A stretch of 64,000 nt of DNA from Microbacterium suwonense (GTDB taxonomy: Bacteria > Actinomycetota > Actinomycetes > Actinomycetales > Microbacteriaceae): NCBI RefSeq assembly GCF_030296555.1, contig NZ_AP027728.1, positions 1,302,001 to 1,366,000 on the forward strand, written 5' to 3'. Under the pieces are notes generated by a model, which saw only the letters and a program-made list of their open reading frames with translations, was not told the origin of the DNA and ran no database searches. The position numbers and the translations under genes are program-made. Below, piece after piece: positions 56,028 through 64,000 of the stretch. Within the stretch, counting starts at the first letter, position 1; the number at the start of each line of letters is the position of its first letter.

Positions 56028-56904
56028 TACGCGCGCTCCTCGTACCACTGCTCAATGAGTCTCCGCGCGATCGAGGCGGAACCCGGCAGACCCACCGGCC
56101 CCTCCCCGCGAGCGAACTGCCGATCTCGTCGCGGCTCAGCCAGCGCACTTCGAGGATCTCCTCGCCATCCGCCTGGACGTGCTCATCGACGGCCACGGCC
56201 CGGAAGCCAAGCATGATGGAGCGCGGATAGGGCCAGGCCTGAGAGGAGATGTAGCGCAGGTCGCGCACGCGCACCCCAGCCTCCTCGCCCAGCTCACGGT
56301 GCACGGTGTCCTCAAGCGATTCGCCCGCCTCGACGAATCCGGCGAAGCAGGAGTACATGCTTCCCCGCCAGTTCGCGTTGGCTCCCAGCAGCAGCCGCGC
56401 GCCATCCGGGCTCTCGACGGCGACGATGACTGCGGGATCGGTGCGCGGGAAGTGCTCGGCGCCGCAGCTCGGGCAGCTGCGCGCCCAGCCCGCCTGCACG
56501 ATCTCCAGTGCGGCGCCGCAAGCCGTGCAATGACGTGCGTCCGAAAGCCAACCCGCCAGCGCGATGGCCGTGACGAGCAGATCGGATTCGTGCTCCCCCA
56601 GTCGCCCGCCGACGTCGCGAAGGCCCAGCCAGGTCTCCTCCGGTGCGCTGTCGATACTGTCGGTCTCAGTGGGAACGGATGCCAGCAGCAGAGCAGAGCC
56701 ATCGCGATCCCGGCCGAGCAGCGCCCAATCGGCGGCGCCCACGCTGTCGACGTCCACGCGCACGACCTCGTCGCCGGCGATCCGCAGCCTCCCCGCACGC
56801 ACGACTACGACCCGCGTCCCCGGGGTCTCCCGGAGCCGGGCGAGCACGTTCTCCTCGGTGCGCAGCTCGGCGGCCCGGTCGAGCATCTCGCGCTCCGCCG
56901 TCAT
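56027..56904 (-). CDS. nudC: NAD(H) pyrophosphatase / RNA NAD-decapping Nudix hydrolase; frameshift at 56104-56107
   Basis: The four zinc Cys residues are HCTACGAAL and SCPSCGAEHFPR. The Nudix box is GFVEAGESLEDTVHRELGEE followed by AGV, and the downstream SQAWPYPRS is the NudC SQPWPFPxS signature. A fifth C at 56104-56107 restores the C-terminus (SSLAGEGPVGLPGSASIARR, then LIEQWYEER) and 292 residues. ATG 56904 follows GAGGAG. The protein hydrolyses NADH to NMNH and AMP and removes NAD caps from RNA. It is coupled to uvrD2. Confidence 0.92.
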
Positions 56905-57026
56905 ACGCTCCTCCTGCTCTCGTGCCGCCCACTCGCCCGTCACGGACACCGGCGACGATCGTCGTAAACCGGAGCAAGGGCGTGGCGTGGGCGCACCGGC
57001 TGGGGTGCGCACCTACCCTGGAGGAC

Positions 57027-58445
57027 ATGGCACGCTCACCTTTCACTCTAGTGGCGGCGGTCACGGCCGCACTGCCCGGGGCGGAGGTCGTCGGCGCCCG
57101 AGCTCTGACCTCGGACGGGGACGGAAGATTCGACTCGGCCGTCGCTACCCTCTCCGACGGCAGGGAACTCGTCATCCGCGTGGCCGCCGACGATGCGGCT
57201 GCACGCGAGCTCGCCGAGGAGTCCCTGGCGCTGCGCGCGCTGACCGCCGGGGCCAGGGAGATGCTGCCGTTCCAGGTGCCCACGCACCTCGGCGAGACGC
57301 GAGTCGGCGAAGCTCGAGCTCAGGTGACCGATCTCATGCCCGGATTCCAGATCGACGCCGTGCATATCCCCGCAGGGCGCGGGGCCGCCGTGTCGATCGG
57401 TCAAGCCATCGCGGCCGTGCATGCGCTGCCCTCCTCTGTGGTGCGTGCGGCGGGCCTGACCGTGCGTGATGCCGGTGGTGTGCGCGCCGAGATCCAACAG
57501 CTCATCGACCGAGCAGCGGCCACCGGCCGCGTTCCGGTGCGGCTGACGAACCGGTGGCGAAGCGCCACCGATGACGACGACTTCTGGCGCTTCGAGTCCA
57601 CCGTCACCCTGGCGGGTCTTCAGGCGCAGTCGTTCCTTTTCGAGGACGACCCCGACGACGGTCCGCAGGTGACCGGCGTGATCGGATGGAGCGGCCTGAC
57701 CGTCGGCGACCCCGCCGAGGACCTCGGCTGGCTCTCCGGTGCGCCGGATGCCGCCGACGACGTGCACGCCGCCTACGTCGCGTCGTCCACCCGCGCGGTG
57801 GACAGCGCACTGCGCGTGCGCGCGCGACTGCACGCCGAGCTGGAGTTCGCGCGCTGGCTGGTGCACGGCGACGAGACCCGGCAGTCGGACATCGTCGACG
57901 ATGCGGCCGAGCTGCTGGAGTCTCTCGCAGAGGGTCTGCGCAGCGACGATCTGCGTGTGGTCGCCGCGTACACCGGCGGAGTCGACTCGGCTCTGGACGT
58001 GCTCGACCAGACCCCCGACACAGCGGCGCCTGCCGTGGACACGTCGATGCAGACCGACGCCTACCGTGCGGAGGATCTGTGGCCGGACGATGGCGATGGC
58101 GATACCGACTCGAGCGACGAGGCCGACGACTCCACGGATGCCGGCGACTCGACGGATGCCGACAGCTCGACGGATGCCGACAGCTCGACGGATGCCGATG
58201 AGGACGATCGATCCGCCGATGACAGCGGAACCGCGTCGTGGGAGGAGCCCACACAGGATCTGACCGAGGTCAGCACGATCCGCGGATCGCTGCGCGCGAC
58301 GGAGGACCAGTCGAAAGGCTCGTCGGTCGCGACGGCCGGTGACGATGGCGCCGAGCAGCAGCCCAGCGACATCGATTCCGCCGATGAGGCTCAACGCGCG
58401 GCGCGTGCCGCGCTCCAGCGCTGGACCAATTCCGCTTCGGAGTAG
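57027..58445 (+). CDS. APH-like phosphotransferase homologue, apparent pseudokinase, with acidic Ser/Asp tail
   Basis: A 472-residue protein. Residues ~1-300 follow the aminoglycoside/macrolide phosphotransferase fold: DGRELVIRVAADDAAAREL (position of the ATP-binding Lys), VTDLMPGFQIDAVHIPAG, QAIAAVHALPSSVV. Where active relatives have VHGDLHxxNVL, this has TVTLAGLQAQSFLF, and the Mg-binding IDW is IGW (VTGVIGWSGLTVGDPAEDLG). Both catalytic Asp residues therefore seem absent. Residues ~360-472 are an acidic Ser/Thr/Asp-rich region containing a four-unit tandem repeat. ATG 57027 follows GGAGGAC. Its end overlaps the convergent adnB end by 55 bases. Role unknown. Confidence 0.75.
   Translation: MARSPFTLVAAVTAALPGAEVVGARALTSDGDGRFDSAVATLSDGRELVIRVAADDAAARELAEESLALRALTAGAREMLPFQVPTHLGETRVGEARAQVTDLMPGFQIDAVHIPAGRGAAVSIGQAIAAVHALPSSVVRAAGLTVRDAGGVRAEIQQLIDRAAATGRVPVRLTNRWRSATDDDDFWRFESTVTLAGLQAQSFLFEDDPDDGPQVTGVIGWSGLTVGDPAEDLGWLSGAPDAADDVHAAYVASSTRAVDSALRVRARLHAELEFARWLVHGDETRQSDIVDDAAELLESLAEGLRSDDLRVVAAYTGGVDSALDVLDQTPDTAAPAVDTSMQTDAYRAEDLWPDDGDGDTDSSDEADDSTDAGDSTDADSSTDADSSTDADEDDRSADDSGTASWEEPTQDLTEVSTIRGSLRATEDQSKGSSVATAGDDGAEQQPSDIDSADEAQRAARAALQRWTNSASE
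58131..58202 (+). repeat. Four tandem 18-bp units in the phosphotransferase-like tail
   Basis: Units at 58131-58148, 58149-58166, 58167-58184 and 58185-58202 share the core CGACGGATGCCGACAGC; the middle two are identical and the outer two differ by a few bases. They code for (S/D)STDAD-like repeats. Six-residue steps keep the frame. Confidence 0.9.
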
Positions 58446-61400
58446 ACCCGGTCGTCGCGGATGACCAGGTCGTCCGCCACGTAGAACAGCGCCACATCGA
58501 TCTGCTCCAGCGGCACTCCGAACCGGCGGTGATACGCCAGCCGGTAGAGGGCGAGCTGCAGCATCCGCTCTTCGCGTTCCCGGGCCGTGCGCGGCGCGCG
58601 CCCGGTCTTCCAGTCGACGATCTCGATGCGTCCGCCGCGGTCCTCACGCCGATACACCGCGTCGAGCTTGCAGATCACGATGTGCCCCTCGGCGAAGGAG
58701 AAGTCGATCTCGATCTCGACTGCGATCGGCTGCAGCTGAGCCCACTCGCTGCGCTCGAAGATCTCGCGCAGCGATGCCAGCGCCACCTCGTCACCGGCGT
58801 TCGCGCCGCCCATCGGCACGGTCTCGGCTCCAGCATCCGCATCTTCGTCGATCTCCCACAGCGCGCTCTCCGCCGCCGATCCTGCCCCGACCAGCCCGGA
58901 GCGGTGCTCGACCCAGGCGTGGAAGAGGGTGCCGATACGGGTCTGCGTGTACGGGCGCTCCGGCATCGGCCGGCCCAGATCGCGCAGGGTGCCGCGGTAG
59001 TCGGTGACCCAGTCCTTGAACCTCGATGCGGGCACCCGGGTGGGAGCCTCCGCCCCAGCCCCGCGCAGACGCTCGGCTCGCTCGATGAGCAGTCGCTCCA
59101 GCTGCGGACTCGGCACCGGTGGCCCGGCCGCCGCCATCGCAGCCCGCACCGCGTCAGCGGCCGCCATGACCCGACGGCGCCTGCCGCCCAGCGGATCCAG
59201 TGGCCAGGATGCGGTCAGGCCCGGCCCGTCGTAGGGGTTCTCGTCCGGATCCACCGAACCGATCTCGTCGAGCCCGAGCACCTCGATCGCATCCTGCAGG
59301 TACGGGCTCGCCTTGCGCGGCTTGACCTGCCCCGCCCAGTGCGCGCCCGACAGCAGCAGATCGCGGCGAGCACGGGTCACGGCGACGTAGGCAAGCCGAC
59401 GCTCCTCCTGCTTCTGATAATCGCGGTACTCATCCCTGAAGCGCCGCAGCGCACCGCCGTGCGGGAACGCCTTGGTCACCCCCGCAGCGAGCGCGCTCAG
59501 CGCCGCCTTGTGCCGCGCGGCGGGGTCGCCTCCTGCGGCATCCATCTCGGCCTGCGGATCCCACCGGAACTCCGGCAGCGCATCCCGGTCGCCGCGCAGC
59601 GCGAAAGGGACGACGCCGAAGCCGAACCAGCCGGAGGTGTCGCTGATCCGACCGGGGAGTTCGTCCTCCACTAACCGGACGACTGATACCGCATCCCACT
59701 CCAAGCCCTTCGAGCCGTGGATGGTGAGCAGCTGCACCACGCCCGGCTCCGGCGGCTCCGGACGGGGCATGAGTTCGTCGGTGCTCTCGGCCTTGTCGAG
59801 CCAGGCCAGCAGGCTGGCGATCGTGCCGCGATCGTCGGCGCTGAGAAAGGCGCGCACCTCGTCGGTGAACGCACGCAGCTGCGTGGCCGCCACGCGCGCG
59901 GGCCCGCGCGACTCGTTGGCGGCAAGCTCGATGTCCAGCCGCAGCTCGAGCTCGATCATCCGGATGAGCTCGGGGATCGGCAGGCCCGCGGAGCGTCGCA
60001 GCCGCTCCAGGATCTCACCCGCGGCGCGCAGACGGGCCCGGCCCTGGGCGGTGATGCCGGAGACGAGCCGATAGTCGTCGGGCGCGGTCCGCAGGAAGTC
60101 GACGGCGTCGATGATCGACACGGCCTCGTCCGCTCCCCGTGATGAGCGCAGACGCTGGCGCACCTCGTCCGAGAGCGGGCTGAGGTCGGCGTCACGCGAC
60201 GCGAGCGCCGTGGCCAGGTCGTGCAGTGCGGCCATATCGGCGAGGCCGACCGCGAAGCGGGGGCCGACGAGCAGCCGGATCAGGGCGGAGCCCGCCGTGG
60301 GGTCATGGATCACTCGCAGCATCGACACCACGTCGACGACCTCGGGGGTAGACAGCAGCCCTCCCAGACCCAGGATGCGATGCGGGATGTCACGGCGGGC
60401 GAGCGCCGACGCGAAGGTGTGCATGTGCCGCTTGGAGCGGAACAGGATGGCACCGGTGTGCGCCCGCGGTGCGCCGGACGCGGCATGCTCGGCCCGGCGC
60501 CGCGCGAACCACTCGGCGACGTGCTCTGCCTCATCGTCGACCGTATGCGGGAAGGCCACCTCGACCCGGCCGGTGCCGGCTCCGGGGCGCGACCGCAGTG
60601 CGGGGACGTCGAGGCCGGGTCGCGAGAGCGGCTCGAGGATGCGGTTGGCGACGTCGAGGATGCGTTCGTCGTTGCGCCAGCTGGTCATCAGGCTGTACGT
60701 CGTGGCCGACCCGGTCTTCGTGAACGCCCGGCCGAAGGCGTAGAGGTTGTCGGCGCTCGCCCCCGCCAGCCATAGATCGACTGGTGGGGGTCGCCGACCG
60801 CCATCACGGCGCTGTCGCGGAACAGCGCCGCGAGGAACCGTGTCTGGATCACCGAGGTGTCCTGATATTCGTCCAGCAGCACCACCCGATGCTGTTCCCG
60901 CAGCTCTGCGCGCACATCAGGGGCCGACTCGACGATGTCGAAGGCGCCGCCGACCTGATCGGCGAAGTCGAGCACGCCACGGCGCTCCTTCTCGGCGATG
61001 TAGTCGCGCACGAGCGCGACCAGCACCGGCATGCTCAGCAGGTTGAGTGCGGCGGCATCGACGGCGCCGTTGCTGCGATACGGCTCGAATGCGGCGGCCT
61101 GCTGCACGGCGATGCGCTCGACGGCATCGAGGTCGGCCCTGTGGTCGAGCACCTCTGCGGCGAGCCTCTGCACGGCGTCGATGACGGTGCCGAGCGCCCG
61201 GTCGATGTCTTCCAGCCCCGGCAGTTCGGCGCGCAGCACCACCGCACGGGCGATCAGCCATGACGCGGACTGGCTGAGCATCGCCGCTTCGGGGTCTCGG
61301 CCGATGCGTGCGGCATGCTCGCGGACGATGCCGTCGGCGAAGGCGTTGTAGGTCGACACCCGCGGCCGGATCAGCAGGTCCTCCGCGGAGCGCGGCGTGC

Positions 61401-61896
61401 GCGGGTCCCAGCCGGTGCCGATTCGCTCGGCGAGGGCGTCAAGCACCTGCGTGCGCACGGTGTCGCGCTGAGCCCCCGGGGCGGCGTCGTGCACGCGGCG
61501 CAGCGCATCCGACGCCACGAGCTCGGGCAGGTGCGGGAGCAGTCCGCGCCGCCCGAAGTGTCCGATGGTCTCCAACCGGGTGCCGATCCGCTCGCCGAGC
61601 TCACCCGCCGCCTTGCGTGTGAAGGTGAGACCGAGCACCTCGTCAGCGCGCACGTGCCCGTTGGCGACCAGCCAGACGACACGGCCGGACATGGTCTCGG
61701 TCTTACCGCTGCCGGCACCGGCGACCACCAGCGCGGGCTCGGGCGGCGCCTGGATGACTCGCTGCTGCTCCTCTGTGGGCACGGGCAGTCCGAGAGCGAG
61801 CGCGATGACCTCGGCGGAGATCAGCGATGGTGTCGGCCACGTGGAGCCAGCCGCTGTCTCCGGCGGGGCGGCGTTCGAAACGTCCGTGGTGTTCAC
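58391..61896 (-). CDS. adnB: AdnB-like helicase-nuclease; frameshift at 60760-60764
   Basis: The composite is 1168 residues. The N-terminal UvrD-type motor has VVAGAGSGKTETMSGRVVWL, LTFTRKAAGELGERIG, VVLLDEYQDTSVIQTRFLAA and VGDPHQSIYGWRG. A sixth C at 60760-60764 continues it as GASADNLYAFGRAF, then MTSWRNDERILDVANRIL, LTIHGSKGLEWDAVSVVRLV and RLAYVAVTRARRDLLLSG. The C-terminal PD-(D/E)XK nuclease (about residues 1000-1130) has TLFHAWVEHR, VICKLDAVYRRED, IEIVDWKTGRAPRTARE and LQLALYRLAYHRRFG. With AdnA it forms the actinobacterial RecBCD-like complex that resects double-strand breaks. GTG 61896 overlaps the adnA stop (GTGA). Confidence 0.9.
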
Positions 61897-64000
61897 GCGC
61901 TCACCGCCGGGACGGTGTGGATATGGCATGGCGTCACCCGCACCAACGTGTCGGCGCAGTGCGCCTCGACCTGTGCGGTGAAGCTGCTCGCAGCCATGCC
62001 ACGACCCGCTTCGGCGACACGGTGCAGGAACGCCGCCCTGCCGTCGGCGTCGAGCGTGTGCTGATGCGCGACCCGGTACTCGGCCTTGCCGACGGTCTTG
62101 GAGACGATCACCAGGCGCGCACCGGTCAGCGCCGCGGCCGGTGCACCCTCGATGAGCCCCTGCTGCACAGCGACCTGGTAGGCGGCGAGCTGGGCATGCT
62201 CACGGACGTTGGCCTCGGTGTCCGGCTCGTACTTGCCGGTCTTCAGATCCACCACGACCACACGCTCGCCGCCGTCACCGTCGCCCATCCGGTCCCACTT
62301 CTGCCCGCGAGCCGCATCGTGCTCCCCGGCGCCGGCCGGATAGGCCTCCACGCGGTCGATGATCCCGCTGACCACCGCATGCGCCCTCACCTCGGCATGC
62401 GGTGCCCCCGCGTCCCGGGCATCCGAGAGCTCATTCACCACCTCCTCGGTCTGCAGGTCCACGGCGAAACGGAACTCCGCCTCGGCTGCCAGCATGCGAC
62501 CGCCATCGCGTGCAGCCTCGCCGAGATAGGCATGCAGCCGCTGCACATACAGGTCGGCCCGCCGGCGCTCCTTCCGGCCGATCCAGGCCGTCTCGAAGTC
62601 GAGCTCCGGCCAGTGCTCGTCGACGATGGCGGACATCGCCTCGAGGTCGCCGTCGGGAACCCGCTCCATCGCCTCGTGCACGATGGTGCCGATGCCTGCA
62701 GAAGGCGGAGCGACTGCATCGCCGCCGAGGGCAGCGACCACCCAGTTCAGTCCGCACTCCTCGAAGGCCTCCATCCGCGAGGGCGACACCCTCACCGGGG
62801 CGGTGCTGAGATCGCGGAGCGGCGCCGTGCTCGACGGCGGCGCCACGCCGTACCAGTCGGCGGGCGCGGCCCCCGCCACCCCTGCTTCGGCGAGCAGCCG
62901 CAGCTGTCCGGCGGCGTGGTCCCGCTCGGCATCGTCGGAGGACAGGTTCAGCGTGCGACGATGCCTGGCGACCAGTCCGCGCAGGGTGAGTGGGTGCGCG
63001 AAGCGCTGCTCATCGTGCTCGACCGGCGGGGGCGCAGGCAGGAACGAGAAGAACGGGCTCGGCGACATGTCGTCGTCATCGACTGCCGAGACCACCAGTC
63101 GGGTCCGCGCACGGGAGATGGCACGCACGAACAGCCGCAGCTCGTCGTGCAGCGCCGCCCGGCGACGGTCGAGCACACCGGGGACCGCCTCCGGTGATCC
63201 GGTGCGTGAGGCAGCGAGCCATTCGGCCAAGCGCCAGGTCTCCAGCATCCCTCCGCGCAGCCGCACATTCGGCCACACTCCGTCCTGCACGCCGGCGACG
63301 ACCACGGCCTCGAACTCCGCACCCAGCGCGCTCGCCGGCGTCATCAGCGTGACCAGCCCCGGGCGGTCGGGTGCGGAGAGCGTGTCCTCGGGCACCTCGC
63401 TGTCGAGTATGTCGCGGATGAACAGCGCCGGCTTCTCCTGCGGCGAGCGCTCCACGAATCGCTTGGCCGCGTCGAACAATGCGACCAGGCTGTCCAGGGA
63501 TCGGGCGATCTCTGCACCTCCGGGCTGGTCGGCCGCTGCGCGCCACGCGGAGTGCAACGGCGTGCCGTCGAAGGCGCGAGCCCGATCCCATACCCGCCAC
63601 AGCAGCTCATGGATGGTGTCCCCTGCGGACGCCGCATCGTGCAGCTGGGCGAGCGTCTCGGCGAACCGCTTGGCGGTGCGTGCCTCCGGAGCATCCACCC
63701 GGTCGAGCAGATGCGGGAACTGCATCCCCTCGCGCAGCAGTTCGCGCGCCGGCGTCGACCCGCCGTCGGAGAGCTCGACGTGCCGCAGCCTGGCTCTCAG
63801 GCGACGCAGCCCCACGGCATCCAGTCCGCCGAACGGCGAGACGAGCGCCTCGGCGAGCAGCCCGGTCTCCCGCTCTGCGGCGGGCGTGAGGCCCAGCCGA
63901 ACGATCTCGACGATCGCGCGCACCGTTTCATCGCTGCCCAGTGGGCGCGGCACCCCGGCCGCACGGGTGGGCACCTCGCGGGCGGCCAGTTCGGCTTCGA
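61893..64000 (-). CDS. adnA: AdnA-like helicase/nuclease, C-terminal two-thirds (5' end beyond window)
   Basis: The frame is open to the right edge, and the N-terminal motor lies outside. The visible part has the UvrD-like second half (TLMTPASALGAEFEAVVVAG-type motif V region, AISRARTRLVVSAVDDDDMS as motif VI) and a C-terminal RecB-type nuclease: GIGTIVHEAMERVPDGDLEA, AVVSGIIDRVEAYP, VVVVDLKTGKYEPDTEANVR and QLAAYQVAVQQG, the PD-(D/E)XK residues D, D and K with the QXXXY motif. Gene order adnA then adnB on one strand with overlapping ends matches the known operon. Confidence 0.88.
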   Translation of the reverse strand, partial: EAELAAREVPTRAAGVPRPLGSDETVRAIVEIVRLGLTPAAERETGLLAEALVSPFGGLDAVGLRRLRARLRHVELSDGGSTPARELLREGMQFPHLLDRVDAPEARTAKRFAETLAQLHDAASAGDTIHELLWRVWDRARAFDGTPLHSAWRAAADQPGGAEIARSLDSLVALFDAAKRFVERSPQEKPALFIRDILDSEVPEDTLSAPDRPGLVTLMTPASALGAEFEAVVVAGVQDGVWPNVRLRGGMLETWRLAEWLAASRTGSPEAVPGVLDRRRAALHDELRLFVRAISRARTRLVVSAVDDDDMSPSPFFSFLPAPPPVEHDEQRFAHPLTLRGLVARHRRTLNLSSDDAERDHAAGQLRLLAEAGVAGAAPADWYGVAPPSSTAPLRDLSTAPVRVSPSRMEAFEECGLNWVVAALGGDAVAPPSAGIGTIVHEAMERVPDGDLEAMSAIVDEHWPELDFETAWIGRKERRRADLYVQRLHAYLGEAARDGGRMLAAEAEFRFAVDLQTEEVVNELSDARDAGAPHAEVRAHAVVSGIIDRVEAYPAGAGEHDAARGQKWDRMGDGDGGERVVVVDLKTGKYEPDTEANVREHAQLAAYQVAVQQGLIEGAPAAALTGARLVIVSKTVGKAEYRVAHQHTLDADGRAAFLHRVAEAGRGMAASSFTAQVEAHCADTLVRVTPCHIHTVPAVSA

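Noticed and set aside
58131-58202. Tandem units as a possible CRISPR array
   Set aside because: Units are contiguous 18-bp coding repeats without spacers. No cas genes and no spaced direct repeats were seen anywhere in the window.

Overview
The window is high-GC DNA with dense coding on both strands, GTG/TTG starts, 1-8 base gene overlaps, TAGNNT-type -10 boxes and several apparently leaderless starts. Gene content (AdnA/AdnB, UPF0182, the Zincin_2/PDZ-Lon pair, LGFP repeats, UDP-galactopyranose mutase, SLH proteins with RDAMAAF repeats) points to an actinobacterium, most likely Microbacteriaceae and probably Microbacterium. The genus is inferred from gene style, not measured.

Bases 1-33.3 kb form a cell-surface glycopolymer and surface-protein island. 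It opens with the end of an O-antigen-ligase-like protein, a secreted HNH nuclease carrying three SLH repeats, and a GT2. A leftward run follows (16335 to 3216): rmlA, rmlB, a fused rmlC-rmlD, an OafA/SGNH acyltransferase, glf, an ABC exporter (permease plus ATPase), a GT2-GT4-pyruvyltransferase-like fusion, and an SLH protein. A large LGFP-repeat protein diverges from rmlA, followed by a DPM-like GT2, a DUF2304 protein and a flippase-like protein. A second leftward run of eight tightly packed genes (30458 to 21633) holds glycosyltransferases including a galactofuranosyltransferase-like one, an epimerase, a membrane acyltransferase and a large membrane protein. A second ABC exporter pair diverges from it at 30.6-32.2 kb. 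The genes together suggest at least two polymers built from dTDP-rhamnose and UDP-galactofuranose, exported by ABC systems, possibly acylated and pyruvylated, with SLH and LGFP proteins held on the wall.

Bases 32.2-44.8 kb are a mixed block: a GT4, an LCP ligase, purE, purK, a PH-like membrane protein, birA, three CDP-glycerol glycerophosphotransferase-like proteins, a GT2 and an HtrA protease. Bases 44.9-47.6 kb hold an aminotransferase, a nitrilase-family hydrolase, an AhpD-like protein, a strong terminator and initiator tRNA.

Bases 47.8-64 kb are a conserved actinobacterial block: UPF0182, PDZ-Lon protease, Zincin_2 protein, ThiF/cyclodehydratase-like protein, UvrD2, NudC, an apparent pseudokinase, AdnB and AdnA (cut by the right edge). 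From memory, this resembles Mycobacterium tuberculosis Rv3193c-Rv3202c.

A feature of the raw sequence affects the whole annotation. About 22 single-base indels break otherwise well-conserved genes. All but one are losses, and most sit in G or C runs of four or five. Restoring one base at each site gives whole-codon genes with intact motifs. I therefore treat these as homopolymer sequencing or assembly errors, not real pseudogenes, and give composite coordinates. One such loss also falsely fuses two genes at 20.35 kb. No gene-free stretch exceeds 300 bases.
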